64,000 bases of DNA from an uncultured Pelagibacteraceae bacterium (GCA_902538885.1 CACBGU010000004.1:28488-92487); one strand, 5' to 3'; shown: positions 19,177 to 27,976, counted from the stretch's first letter. Numbers and translations are program-made. Notes: generated by a model not told the origin, from the letters alone.

Positions 19177-20016
19177 TTAGCCCACAATAACTTTTTTGTT
19201 ATTTGTGTAAATATTAAAACTGTCCCTCTTTACGAAACCAACAAGGGTAATGTCAAATTTATTCGCTAAATCAATAGCTAGACTAGTTGGCGCACCAACT
19301 CCTATCATTATACCTATATCCGTCATCAAGACCTTTTGAACCAATTCAAAATTTAGTCTGCCTGAGCATGTTATAAATTGGTTTTTCGGATCAATTTGAT
19401 TGTTCTTTAATGCACAACCAATAAGTTTATCTAGAGCATTGTGTCTTCCCACATCCTCTCTGACAGCAACTAATTCTCCATTGCTATTAAAAAGACCACT
19501 TGCATGAATTCCACCTGTTTTACTGAATTCTGATTGGCCTTCTCTCAATATATTTGGTGATTTAACAATTACCTCTTTTTTGATTTTGGGTTCTGATGAA
19601 TTTGTTTTATTTTTTTTAATTATTTCTAGAGCATCAAGAGAAGATTTTCCACATACACCACATGAGGAATTAGTTAAAAATTCTCTTTTTATTTTTGCAA
19701 TATTTATATTTTTAGAATTATTTAAAGTTGCTAAAATTTTATTTTGAATATTGTATTGACCAACTTTATCTCCATAACTTTCTATTGAATCAATATCACC
19801 AATATTTGTTATAATTTGTTCATTATATAAAAATCCTCTTACAAGATCCTCATCATCACCTGGAGTTCTCATTGTTATAGATAAACTTTGATTTATCCAC
19901 TTATCAGATTCTTTATATTTCAATGAAATTTCCAATGGTTCTTCAATTGAAATTAAATCATCTATATTTTCAAACTTATTAGATGAATATTTTAAAACTT
20001 TGTATTTTGAATTCAT
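19177..20016 (-). CDS. fdhD: Formate dehydrogenase accessory sulfurtransferase FdhD
   Basis: A 279-residue FdhD with the sulfur-carrying cysteine loop SSCGVCGKSS near residue 116 and the conserved MRTPGDDEDLVRGFLYNE and VGRHNALDKLIG segments. It transfers sulfur to the molybdenum cofactor and is required to activate formate dehydrogenase. It lies between the FDH genes and the HPP-family gene in one minus-strand run, with gaps of 18 and 4 bases. Confidence 0.95.
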   Translation of the reverse strand: MNSKYKVLKYSSNKFENIDDLISIEEPLEISLKYKESDKWINQSLSITMRTPGDDEDLVRGFLYNEQIITNIGDIDSIESYGDKVGQYNIQNKILATLNNSKNINIAKIKREFLTNSSCGVCGKSSLDALEIIKKNKTNSSEPKIKKEVIVKSPNILREGQSEFSKTGGIHASGLFNSNGELVAVREDVGRHNALDKLIGCALKNNQIDPKNQFITCSGRLNFELVQKVLMTDIGIMIGVGAPTSLAIDLANKFDITLVGFVKRDSFNIYTNNKKVIVG

Positions 20017-20020
20017 AAAT

Positions 20021-20497
20021 CTATTTTAATGGATAGTTCTTTTTTAATAAATATTTGTTAATTATAATTGCTAATAGCAATATAATTATACAACCAAAAA
20101 TTATTGGATTAATTAAATAATCATAAGAGGCACTGCCTATAATAACTATAATTGGATTTCCACCAGCAGGTGGATGGACAATATTAAATAAAATCATTAA
20201 AAAAACTCCAGCTCCAACAGCAATTGCAATACTGATATAAATAGGTAACGGAATATAGTTTACAAAAATTACTCCTATTAAAGCGGTTACCAAATGTCCA
20301 AAAAAAACATTCTTTGGTTGTGCAAATGGGCTTTCGGGAAAACCGAATAGTAAAACCATTGAGGAACCGAATGAAGCTGCAATAAAATATCCTAGTGTAG
20401 TTTTATAAGTAAGGACTGTTAGCACACCAATTGTGAATGCAGAAAAAAAACCTGCAAGTAATGCTTTTTGTAAAATTGGTTTAGTGATTTTAATCAT
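20021..20497 (-). CDS. HPP family membrane protein
   Basis: A 158-residue integral membrane protein with about four helices and the family's namesake motif in NIVHPPAGGNPIIVIIG near residue 110. Some HPP proteins have been implicated in nitrite transport; others are unknown. Its position between fdhD and an Fe-S scaffold gene suggests a link to formate dehydrogenase, perhaps anion or formate movement, but nothing in the sequence decides this. The start codon follows directly on the scaffold gene's stop. Confidence 0.8.
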   Translation of the reverse strand: MIKITKPILQKALLAGFFSAFTIGVLTVLTYKTTLGYFIAASFGSSMVLLFGFPESPFAQPKNVFFGHLVTALIGVIFVNYIPLPIYISIAIAVGAGVFLMILFNIVHPPAGGNPIIVIIGSASYDYLINPIIFGCIIILLLAIIINKYLLKKNYPLK

Positions 20498-20896
20498 TTA
20501 AATTTTTAAAGCTTTCAAAACAGTCTTCAAAGGTAGCAACAAACATTCTTTACGAGAAAGGTTTTTTTTATCTAAGATTTCTTTAAAATCTTTCCAATGT
20601 TTTTCTAAGTTTAGCTTAACATTTTCGAAAAGTTGTACTCCAGTTGTAATAAAATCTTTAACCTCCTTTATGTTTTTTCCCTTTATTTTTCTTGATAGTA
20701 AACTAACAGAGGCCTGGCAATAAACACACGATTTACATTGATATCCCATGTCTTTTACAACCTCATCTTTAACAATAAGGCTTATTTCCATCTCATCACC
20801 ACATATTGGATTTTTGTTTTTTGATTTATGAGTATAGTTTTCAAGAACTTTATTGTTTTCTGTGCGTGAGGCGATTTCTAAAATTCTTAAATCCAT
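20498..20896 (-). CDS. NifU/IscU-like iron-sulfur scaffold protein
   Basis: A 132-residue protein with the three cysteine sites of the IscU/SufU/NifU-N fold: NPICGDEMEIS near residue 32, CKSCVYCQASVSLLS near residue 54, and RKECLLLPLKTVLKALK at the C-terminus. It should assemble or deliver Fe-S clusters. As first gene of the run leading to fdhD, fdsB and fdsA, whose products need many clusters, it may be dedicated to formate dehydrogenase. The mobA gene diverges from it. Confidence 0.82.
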   Translation of the reverse strand: MDLRILEIASRTENNKVLENYTHKSKNKNPICGDEMEISLIVKDEVVKDMGYQCKSCVYCQASVSLLSRKIKGKNIKEVKDFITTGVQLFENVKLNLEKHWKDFKEILDKKNLSRKECLLLPLKTVLKALKI

Positions 20897-20938
20897 TTAA
20901 TTTCTTTAATTCAACTTTGAATGTTTTATATTTTACAG

Positions 20939-21547
20939 ATGGATCATAACAATATTTTAGGCACTCTGCTAGCTGGCGGTAAGTCACAAAGGTTTGGAGA
21001 AGATAAATCCCAAGTAAAGTTAGCTGGTAAATTGTTAATTGATCATATGTTGACTGAAATTATTGATGAATTTAAGGAACTCTTAATAGTATCAAATAAT
21101 AAAATTAATTTTCATAATTCAGAAAAAATTTCAATAATCGAAGATTTTGAAAAAGGCCTTGGTCCGTTAGGTGGAGTTTTATCAGCTATGAAATGGATAA
21201 AAGAAAATCAAAAAGACTACAAATGGATAGCAACTTTCCCTGTTGATACACCTTTTTTTAAGAGACAAATACTTAAATATTTTATTCAAAACATTAATTT
21301 TAATGAAAGTGAATTATTTTTCATTAAGTCAAACAACACACGACATAATATATTTGGCTTATGGTCTATTAATTTATTAGATAAGTTAGAGAAGGATTTA
21401 AACAATGGAGAAAGAAAAGTAGAGTTGTGGGCAAATAATACTGGGGTAAAAATAATTAATATGGAGTTTTCAAATAATGATCCTTTCTTTAATATAAATA
21501 CAAAAGAAGATTTAAAAAAAGCTGAAGAAATACTCAAAAATGATTAG
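20939..21547 (+). CDS. mobA: Molybdenum cofactor guanylyltransferase
   Basis: A 202-residue protein from the Met at 20939; a start at 20921 adds six residues (MFYILQ) and is less like the family. The nucleotide-binding signature LAGGKSQRFGEDK lies near the N-terminus, and PVDTPFF carries the conserved metal-binding Asp. It adds GMP to molybdopterin to make the MGD cofactor that formate dehydrogenase uses. It diverges from the FDH run across a 42-base gap and overlaps moeA by 8 bases. Confidence 0.9.
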   Translation: MDHNNILGTLLAGGKSQRFGEDKSQVKLAGKLLIDHMLTEIIDEFKELLIVSNNKINFHNSEKISIIEDFEKGLGPLGGVLSAMKWIKENQKDYKWIATFPVDTPFFKRQILKYFIQNINFNESELFFIKSNNTRHNIFGLWSINLLDKLEKDLNNGERKVELWANNTGVKIINMEFSNNDPFFNINTKEDLKKAEEILKND

Positions 21548-22784
21548 TTACGAAAAATCAAAAACAATTTTAAAAAAAGCCAAAATTAAAATTAAAGACG
21601 AAACTATAAAGAGTATAAATTCTTTAAATAGAGTAGTTTCTACCAATATTTATTCTAATATAAATTATCCAGCAGGAGATAACGCTGCATTTGATGGGTA
21701 CGCGATTAATTCAAAAGATACTAATGGATTAAAAAAAAAATTACCAAAAAAATTTAAAATTATTGGATCAATTGCAGCAGGAATGAAACCGCTTAAAAAA
21801 AAAATAAAAAAATTTGATACTGCTGAAATAATGACTGGAGGAATTATTCCAAAGGGTTTTGATACAATTATTCCTATAGAACAAATAATTTTTGTGCCTA
21901 ATAAAAAATATATTTTAATTGACCAAAAAATAAAAAAATTTAGTCACGTCAGGTTTGCGGGTTCAGATTATAAAAAAGGGGAGGCTGTAATAAAAAAAAA
22001 TACAATTGTTCAACCAAACCATATTTTAGCTTTTAAAAGTTTAGGTATTAAAAAAATTAAAGTAAAAAAAAAGATTAATATATTATTTTTTTCAACTGGA
22101 AACGAAATATCAGACAAAGATAATATTCCAAATTGGATGGTAAGAAATTCCAACACACACTATATTAAAAACTTAAATCAAAATTTTTTATATAATTTTA
22201 AAAGCGGAGGTATATTAAGAGATAATCATCAAAATATTTTTAAACAAAAAATAAATAAATTAATTAAATCTAAAGATGATATTATTATCACGTCAGGTGC
22301 TGTATCTGCTGGTAAGTTTGATTTTATACCTGATGTTGTTAAAAAATTTAAGTTATCAAGCTATTTCAAAAGCGCTGCAATAAGGCCAGGAAAACCAATA
22401 ATGTTTGCAAAAATCAAAGGAAAAGAAAAGGCAATATTCGGACTCCCTGGAAATCCAATTTCCTCTGCTGCATGTTTTAGATTTTTTGTAATTCCATATA
22501 TTTTAAATGCTTTAGGATTATCAGAAGAAAAATCAATTAAAGCTATTTTGACAAATGGTTTTGATAAAAAAAAGAATTTCACAAGATTTGTTAAGAGCCA
22601 ATTAAGCACAACTAAGAATGGAAAAATAAATGTTGAAATTTTAAAAGGGCAAGAATCTTTTAGAATTAAATCATTTGTAAAATCAAATATTTGGGTTTTG
22701 TTACCAGCGGGTAAATCAAAATTTAAAAAAGGAGATATCGTTGATTGCTTTTTCCCCAACCTTTCAAATCAAAATTTAGTTTAG
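21540..22784 (+). CDS. moeA: Molybdopterin molybdenumtransferase MoeA
   Basis: A 414-residue MoeA with the expected blocks DNAAFDGYAI near residue 46, MTGGIIPKGFDTIIPIEQ near residue 98, SAGKFDFIPDVVKKF near residue 256, AIRPGKPIMFAK and GLPGNPISSAACF. It inserts molybdenum into adenylated molybdopterin. Its pairing with mobA opposite the formate dehydrogenase genes shows a compact molybdoenzyme island. Unusually lysine-rich, in line with the AT bias. Confidence 0.95.
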   Translation: MISYEKSKTILKKAKIKIKDETIKSINSLNRVVSTNIYSNINYPAGDNAAFDGYAINSKDTNGLKKKLPKKFKIIGSIAAGMKPLKKKIKKFDTAEIMTGGIIPKGFDTIIPIEQIIFVPNKKYILIDQKIKKFSHVRFAGSDYKKGEAVIKKNTIVQPNHILAFKSLGIKKIKVKKKINILFFSTGNEISDKDNIPNWMVRNSNTHYIKNLNQNFLYNFKSGGILRDNHQNIFKQKINKLIKSKDDIIITSGAVSAGKFDFIPDVVKKFKLSSYFKSAAIRPGKPIMFAKIKGKEKAIFGLPGNPISSAACFRFFVIPYILNALGLSEEKSIKAILTNGFDKKKNFTRFVKSQLSTTKNGKINVEILKGQESFRIKSFVKSNIWVLLPAGKSKFKKGDIVDCFFPNLSNQNLV

Positions 22785-22833
22785 AAACGTATTTTTGTTG
22801 TAGAAAATTCTATTTACAATTAGATTTCTGAAT

Positions 22834-23739
22834 ATGTTAGAGTTGAGAAATCCAAGAATTGCTATTCCTGTTGTACTTTTTGCTGGTCTCTTGTGGTCAT
22901 TTGGCCCATTAGTAGTTCGATACATGGATAATCCGCAATTGGTACCTTGGCAGTACATTTTTGGCAGGGGTTTAACAATTTTCATTTTATTAAATCTTTA
23001 TTTATTTTTCGAGGAAGGAAAAAATTTTTACAAAAACTATTATAAAATAGGTTTATCTGGAGTAATTGGTGGATCTGGATTGGGGATCGCTATGATTACA
23101 TTCATTTATTCAATTACAAATACTAGTGCGGCAGTTACTTTGCTTTGTTTAGCAGCAATGCCTTTTTTTACAGCATTATTAGCATTTTTATTTTTAAGAG
23201 AAAAAATTTCTCTCAATGTCTGGATATCAATAATAATTGCAACAGTTGGTATCATTATTATGGCACTTGGAAACACTGGTGAAAAATCATTAATTGGTTT
23301 CGTATTTGGTTTAACTTCTTCAATTGGTTTCTCAGTTTTTTCTGTAACTCTAAGATGGAGAAAAGAAACACCAAAATTCACAACCGTAGCTTTTGCTGGT
23401 TTCTTTTGTTTTGTTTTTGCAACAATTATGATTTTATTAAAAGACCTAGTTTTCTTTTCATCTAGCTATAACGGAGCTTTATTTTCTTTGCATGGGACAC
23501 TAGTTTGTTTTGGTTTAATTTTATATTCAATTGGATCTAAAGCGATACCAGCAGCAGAATTAACTTTATTATCTTTAACTGAAGTTGTAGGTGGAATTTT
23601 TTGGGTTTGGTTACCATTATTTGGAATTAATGAAGTTCCATCCACCAATACTATAATCGGTGGTTTTTTTCTTTTTGTATCTATATTTTATTACAGTTTA
23701 ATAATGAGATGGAACAAAAGATATATAGCATTAAATTAA
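22834..23739 (+). CDS. EamA/DMT-superfamily transporter of the creatinase operon
   Basis: A 301-residue ten-helix transporter with two EamA repeats; the second contains LTEVVGGIFWVWLPLF, the paralogous position to the transporters at 1049-1921 and 57281-58156. It stands one base before the creatinase gene and is the first gene of a run with creatinase, amidinotransferase and threonine aldolase. Uptake or export of a guanidino compound such as creatine or guanidinoacetate is a reasonable guess from that position only. Confidence 0.85.
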   Translation: MLELRNPRIAIPVVLFAGLLWSFGPLVVRYMDNPQLVPWQYIFGRGLTIFILLNLYLFFEEGKNFYKNYYKIGLSGVIGGSGLGIAMITFIYSITNTSAAVTLLCLAAMPFFTALLAFLFLREKISLNVWISIIIATVGIIIMALGNTGEKSLIGFVFGLTSSIGFSVFSVTLRWRKETPKFTTVAFAGFFCFVFATIMILLKDLVFFSSSYNGALFSLHGTLVCFGLILYSIGSKAIPAAELTLLSLTEVVGGIFWVWLPLFGINEVPSTNTIIGGFFLFVSIFYYSLIMRWNKRYIALN

Positions 23740-23740
23740 T

Positions 23741-24958
23741 ATGGAACGACCAGATTTCTTTGAACTTAAAAATGGTGAAAAAGTAAAATTACCTTTCTCA
23801 GACAAAGAATATAATGATCGAGTAAGCAAACTTAGATCAGTGATGGATCAAAATGGTCTTGATATGGTTATCTTAACCTCAATGCATAACGTTGCATATT
23901 ACACAGGTTTTATTTATTGCTCTTTTGGGAGACCTTACGGATGCGTGATCACTCAAAATAAAATCTCAACAATTTCAGCTAACATTGATGCAAGTCAACC
24001 ATGGCGTAGATCTCATTGTGATAACGTTATTTATACCGATTGGAAAAGGGATAATTTTTTAAGAGCCATTGTTTCAATTATTGGAAGAGATGAACCTCCA
24101 AAAAATATTGGAATAGAAAATGATCATGTAACATTAGATATGCGAGAAAAAATAGGATCTATTTTTACTTTCTCTGTGTTTAGTGATGTTTCAAAAGATC
24201 TAATGAAACTTAGAATGATTAAATCTAACGAAGAAATTGAGATCATTAGAAATGGTGCAAGAATTGCAGACATTGGTGGTGAAGAAATAGTTAAAAATAT
24301 TAGAGAAGATAATACAGAAATTGAAGTAGCAATAGCAGCAAGAGATAGAATGGAAAGAGAGATTGTTAAAAGTTATCCAGGCGCTGAGTACATGGATACT
24401 TGGGTATGGTTTCAATCAGGTATCAATACAGATGGAGCTCACAATCCAAAGACTAATAGAAAATTAGTTAAAGGAGATATTTTATCTTTAAATACTTTTC
24501 CAATGATCTCAGGATACTACACTGCACTTGAGAGAACTTTATTTTTAGATCATGCCGATGATGCTTCTCTTAAAGCTTGGGAGGCAAATGTTAAAGTGCA
24601 TAAGCGTGGATTAGAATTAATTAAACCAGGCGTAAAGTGTTCAGATATTTGTCATGAGCTAAATGAATTATTTGCCGAGCTTGGTTATCTTCAGTATCGA
24701 ACATTTGGTTACGGACATTCATTTGGTATGCTTTCACACTTTTATGGAAGAGAAGCTGGTTTAGAATTAAGAGAAGATATTGATACTGTTCTTGAAGAAA
24801 ATATGGTCGTGTCGATGGAGCCAATGATAATGATCCCAGAAGGTAATCCTGGCGCAGGCGGATATAGAGAACATGATATTTTGGTGATCGGCAAAGATGG
24901 AGCAGATAATATTACAAAATTTCCTTTTGGTCCTGAGCATAATATTATAAAAAACTAA
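23741..24958 (+). CDS. Creatinase (creatine amidinohydrolase), M24 family
   Basis: A 405-residue protein closely resembling Pseudomonas creatinase along its whole length, including length (about 403 residues there). Shared stretches are YCSFGRPYG (substrate-site Phe and Arg), ISANIDASQPWRRSH, WFQSGINTDGAHNPKT with the catalytic His at about 234, GYYTALERTLFLDH, FGYGHSFGMLSH and GAGGYREHDILVIG. Creatinase hydrolyses creatine to sarcosine and urea; it uses the pita-bread fold without the metal site of peptidases. Other M24 enzymes such as DddP or Xaa-Pro peptidase fit worse. The next gene is an arginine:glycine amidinotransferase, so guanidinoacetate or creatine metabolism is likely. True substrate is inferred. 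Confidence 0.88.
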   Translation: MERPDFFELKNGEKVKLPFSDKEYNDRVSKLRSVMDQNGLDMVILTSMHNVAYYTGFIYCSFGRPYGCVITQNKISTISANIDASQPWRRSHCDNVIYTDWKRDNFLRAIVSIIGRDEPPKNIGIENDHVTLDMREKIGSIFTFSVFSDVSKDLMKLRMIKSNEEIEIIRNGARIADIGGEEIVKNIREDNTEIEVAIAARDRMEREIVKSYPGAEYMDTWVWFQSGINTDGAHNPKTNRKLVKGDILSLNTFPMISGYYTALERTLFLDHADDASLKAWEANVKVHKRGLELIKPGVKCSDICHELNELFAELGYLQYRTFGYGHSFGMLSHFYGREAGLELREDIDTVLEENMVVSMEPMIMIPEGNPGAGGYREHDILVIGKDGADNITKFPFGPEHNIIKN

Positions 24959-24963
24959 CCTTT

Positions 24964-26079
24964 ATGAGTGAGAATAAAACTATTGTTAATAGTTGGAACG
25001 AGTGGGATCCATTAAAACATGTAATTGTTGGAAGAGCGGATGGAACTTGTATACCAGCACCAGAGCCTGCATTAGATGCAAAAGTTCCAGAAGACAGCGA
25101 TATGCGAGGTCAGTTTGGACCAAGAACAAAAGATACTGTCGATAAAGCAAATGAATTATTAGATAACTTTTCAAACATGCTTGAAAAAAGAGGCATTAAA
25201 GTTGATCGACCCACACCAATAGATTTTAATCAAAAAACTTCTACACCTGACTGGGAAGCAGAAACCATGTTTGGCTGTATGCCTCCAAGAGATGTTTTGT
25301 TAACAGTAGGAAACGAAATTTTAGAAGCTACAATGAGTTACCGATGTCGTTGGTTTGAATATTTATGTTACCGACCACTTTTAAAAGATTATTATAATCA
25401 AGATCCTAATATGAGACACGAGTCTGCTCCAAAGCCAAGATTAACAGATGCAGATTATAGAAAAGATTATTTATCAGATAAAATAGGTGTTCAAAAAAGA
25501 CTAGAGTGGACTGAAAAAAAATATTTTGTAACTACTGAAGAAGAACCATTATTTGATGCAGCAGATGTATTGAGATTTGGGAAAGACTTGGTTGTACAAC
25601 ATGGATTTACAACAAATTTAAAAGGAATTGATTGGCTAAAGAGACATTATAAAGATCACAGAGTTCATGCAGTTAATTTTCCAGGTGATCCTTATCCAAT
25701 TCACATTGATGCAACTTTTACTCCAATTAAAGAAGGTTTAATTATCAATAACCCACAAAGAAGACTTCCTAAGGAACAAAGAAAATTATTTGAAGACAAT
25801 GGTTGGGAAATTGTTGATAGTGCACAACCAGCACATAACGAACCACCACCATTATGTTATTCATCAACTTGGCTATCAATGAATGTTTTAGTTTTAGATC
25901 CTAAAACTGTATGTGTGGAAAAAAGTGAAAAATACCAAGCTGAACAATTAGATAAATTAGGAATGGAAGTTATACCAGTAGAACTTAGAGATGCCTATGC
26001 TTTTGGTGGAGGTTTACATTGTTGTACTGCAGATGTTTATCGAGAGGGTGAACTTAAAGATTACTTTCCAAAACAATAA
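24964..26079 (+). CDS. Glycine amidinotransferase (AGAT-like)
   Basis: A 371-residue member of the amidinotransferase family, very like vertebrate GATM: NSWNEWDPLKHVIVGRA at the start, EPLFDAADVLRFGKD with the acidic active-site residue near 198-201, PIHIDATFTPI with His247, WLSMNVLVLD, and FGGGLHCCTADVYREG with the catalytic Cys at 353. The enzyme moves the amidino group from arginine to glycine, giving guanidinoacetate and ornithine, and can run in reverse. It follows creatinase by 5 bases and precedes a threonine aldolase by 2 bases. Related inosamine-phosphate amidinotransferases are an alternative, but the neighbours favour glycine. Confidence 0.88.
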   Translation: MSENKTIVNSWNEWDPLKHVIVGRADGTCIPAPEPALDAKVPEDSDMRGQFGPRTKDTVDKANELLDNFSNMLEKRGIKVDRPTPIDFNQKTSTPDWEAETMFGCMPPRDVLLTVGNEILEATMSYRCRWFEYLCYRPLLKDYYNQDPNMRHESAPKPRLTDADYRKDYLSDKIGVQKRLEWTEKKYFVTTEEEPLFDAADVLRFGKDLVVQHGFTTNLKGIDWLKRHYKDHRVHAVNFPGDPYPIHIDATFTPIKEGLIINNPQRRLPKEQRKLFEDNGWEIVDSAQPAHNEPPPLCYSSTWLSMNVLVLDPKTVCVEKSEKYQAEQLDKLGMEVIPVELRDAYAFGGGLHCCTADVYREGELKDYFPKQ

Positions 26080-26081
26080 TT

Positions 26082-27131
26082 ATGGCAAAAATTAAAATAA
26101 AAAGAGAGCGAGTTAAATTCGCTTCTGATAATGTTGCTGGTGCTTGTCCCGAGGTATTAGATGCAATTTTAAAAGCTAATGAAGGAGATAGTACTCCTTA
26201 TGGAAATGACCCAATATCAAATGAATTACAAGATAAGTTTTCAGAAATATTTGAAAAAGATGTAATTGTTTTTCCAACTGCGTCAGGTACTGCAGCTAAT
26301 GCTTTAGCATTATCTACAATGACACCCTCTTATGGAAACATTTATTGTCATAAGATGTCCCATATAAATACTGATGAATGTGGTGCACCTGAATTTTATA
26401 CAGGAGGAGGAAAGCTAGTTCCTTTAAATGGAATAATGGGAAAAATAACTTCAGATGAGTTGGATCAATCGATAAGTGGAAAAGGAATTGTTCATCATAC
26501 TCAACCTTCATCAGTTAGCATTACTCAAGTGTGTGAAACAGGTGAGGTTTATCAATTAGATGAAATTAAAAAAATTGCAGAAATTACTCATAAACATAAT
26601 TTAAATTTACATATGGATGGAGCTAGATTTGCAAATGCATTGGTATCTTTAGATGTAACCCCTGCTGAAATGACTTGGAAATCAGGGGTTGATGTATTGT
26701 CATTTGGAGCAACGAAAAATGGATGTTTAGCTGCTGAAGCAATTATCTTTTTTAAGAAAGATTTAGTAGGAGATATTGCTTTTTTAATGAAAAGAGCAGG
26801 GCATTTATTATCTAAAATGCGATTTGTCTCTGCGCAGTTAGATGCATATATATCAAATGATGTTTGGTTAAGAAATGCAAAGCACGCTAATGCAATGGGA
26901 AAAAAATTAAGTGATGGATTAAGTAAACATAATGATATTGAAATTGCTTATCCAACAGAAGCAAATGAAGTGTTTGCTAAATTTCCAAGAGAAAAAATAG
27001 AACATCTAAATTCTCAAGGTTACAAAATGAACGAAGAAGAATTGGATGGAAAAGCGGTAAGATTAGTTGCTGCTTGGAATACTAAAGATAGCGATGTTGA
27101 TGAATTGTTAAATACAATTAAAGCTAACTAG
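26082..27131 (+). CDS. Low-specificity threonine aldolase family protein
   Basis: A 349-residue PLP enzyme with the cofactor lysine in SFGATKNGCLAAE (Lys212) and the preceding LHMDGARFANALVSL. It cleaves L-threonine or allo-threonine to glycine and acetaldehyde. It ends the transporter-creatinase-AGAT operon, where it could supply glycine for the amidinotransferase or release glycine for growth. The stop overlaps the end of the convergent small gene by 8 bases. Confidence 0.92.
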   Translation: MAKIKIKRERVKFASDNVAGACPEVLDAILKANEGDSTPYGNDPISNELQDKFSEIFEKDVIVFPTASGTAANALALSTMTPSYGNIYCHKMSHINTDECGAPEFYTGGGKLVPLNGIMGKITSDELDQSISGKGIVHHTQPSSVSITQVCETGEVYQLDEIKKIAEITHKHNLNLHMDGARFANALVSLDVTPAEMTWKSGVDVLSFGATKNGCLAAEAIIFFKKDLVGDIAFLMKRAGHLLSKMRFVSAQLDAYISNDVWLRNAKHANAMGKKLSDGLSKHNDIEIAYPTEANEVFAKFPREKIEHLNSQGYKMNEEELDGKAVRLVAAWNTKDSDVDELLNTIKAN

Positions 27132-27351
27132 GATTTTCTTTTAAAAACTCAATATATTTTATTACCTCGTCGAACTGTTCATCAGGAATATCTTTATAGC
27201 TTGCATTGAATTTGCTTTTTACACAAATAGCAACATGAGCATAAGGGTTTCTTCCTTTAGGGTGATTTGGGTGGTCAGGTAATTGTCCCACCAAATAATC
27301 GCCAGCTTCCTGAATAATTTTCCAGAGTTTACTTGCGTTTTCTTTGTTCAT
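27124..27351 (-). CDS. Small conserved-looking hypothetical protein
   Basis: A 75-residue soluble, slightly charged protein with no signal or membrane segment. It has a His/Pro-rich middle (GQLPDHPNHPKGRNPYAHVA) and a helical C-terminus (DEQFDEVIKYIEFLKE). I do not recognise it. It converges on the threonine aldolase gene with an 8-base overlap and lies 11 bases downstream, on the same strand, of the broken gene copy at 27363-27499. It would therefore be the native downstream neighbour of the gene now at 52072-52539. Confidence 0.7.
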   Translation of the reverse strand: MNKENASKLWKIIQEAGDYLVGQLPDHPNHPKGRNPYAHVAICVKSKFNASYKDIPDEQFDEVIKYIEFLKENPS

Positions 27352-27362
27352 ACAGTTTAGTT

Positions 27363-27499
27363 TTATCTAAAAAATAAACTTTTTCTAATATCTATTATTT
27401 CTCTGATTTGTTTGTGTTTAATAGCACTCCAAGTAACGAATAAAGTGCACAATTGATACAAGCAAATATCTCCTTTTTGATTTTGAGACAAATTACTAT
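27363..27499 (-). pseudogene. Broken 3' end of the gene intact at 52072-52539 (left flanking direct repeat)
   Basis: This non-coding stretch aligns with the last about 140 bases of the gene at 52072-52539, same strand, at about 90% identity by my count (11 mismatches and 3 gap positions). Translated, it ends TWSAIKHKQIREIIDIRKSLFFR against SWNASKDKQIREIIDIRKSLFFR in the intact protein. One base is missing near 27460 and two are missing from a T run near 27475, and no upstream part or start codon follows, so it is a dead fragment. The similarity stops near the stop codon on one side and near 27500 on the other. Confidence 0.85.
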
Positions 27500-27509
27500 T
27501 TATTTTTAA

Positions 27510-27848
27510 TTAAAACTTTTTCAAAGTAATCAATCCTGATTTAGGATCAATTATTTTTTCATTTAAAGTTGCAACTTTGCCAACATCAAAACCAGCATCT
27601 TCAATTACTTTTTTAAAGTCATCCTCAGAAAAATTAGGGGTATTCTCAAAGTTTATGAACGCAACTCCTTCTGGCCAGGAAACTTCAACGTTACCTTCTC
27701 CTGTTGCGGCTTTAAGCTCTTTTTCGACTTTGGCTTGGCAGGCCATACAAACCATGCCGTTAACAACGCCTATCATAGCAACTTCAGCTTTAGCTAAATT
27801 TTGTATGAATAAAGTTATAACTAAAATAGTAAAAAATATTTTTTTCAT
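27510..27848 (-). CDS. Exported heavy-metal-associated (HMA) domain protein
   Basis: A 112-residue protein with a signal peptide (KKIFFTILVITLFIQNLAKA, cut near residue 21) and one HMA fold. The metal loop is GMVCMACQAKVEKELKAA (CxxC at about residues 33-36) and a second half FKKVIEDAGFDVGKV follows. It probably binds Cu or a similar ion in the periplasm. There is no copper ATPase nearby. It diverges from the major pilin gene, and the shared palindrome at 27893-27905 lies 44 bases before its start, so it may be controlled with the pilus genes. Confidence 0.82.
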   Translation of the reverse strand: MKKIFFTILVITLFIQNLAKAEVAMIGVVNGMVCMACQAKVEKELKAATGEGNVEVSWPEGVAFINFENTPNFSEDDFKKVIEDAGFDVGKVATLNEKIIDPKSGLITLKKF

Positions 27849-27892
27849 AATTGATAATTTACAATAATCACAAAAATTTATCTTTAAAAGAC

Positions 27893-27905
27893 CCCCATTT
27901 TGGGG
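27893..27905. promoter_or_regulatory. Palindromic operator A (CCCC-ATTTT-GGGG)
   Basis: A 13-bp inverted repeat with perfect GC arms in an AT-rich spacer between the divergent HMA gene (44 bases to its start) and the major pilin gene (71 bases). It is one of seven related sites in the pilus block and the clearest candidate for a shared transcription factor site. Confidence 0.7.
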
Positions 27906-27976
27906 CTTATGATTATTTAACTTTTTGGCATTAGTTGTAATTTCTAAGCTTTGTTAACAAATAATTAAGGAGAGAA

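Noticed and set aside
23741..24958. DMSP lyase DddP or Xaa-Pro peptidase for the M24 protein
   Set aside because: Whole-length likeness to creatinase, including the FGRPYG and GINTDGAHNP stretches, and the AGAT neighbour fit creatinase much better.
27363..27499. Promoter or leader RNA reading of the stretch before the 75-residue gene
   Set aside because: The sequence aligns with the 3' end of the 52072-52539 gene including its stop codon, so it is a gene fragment rather than a leader; a promoter within it cannot be excluded.
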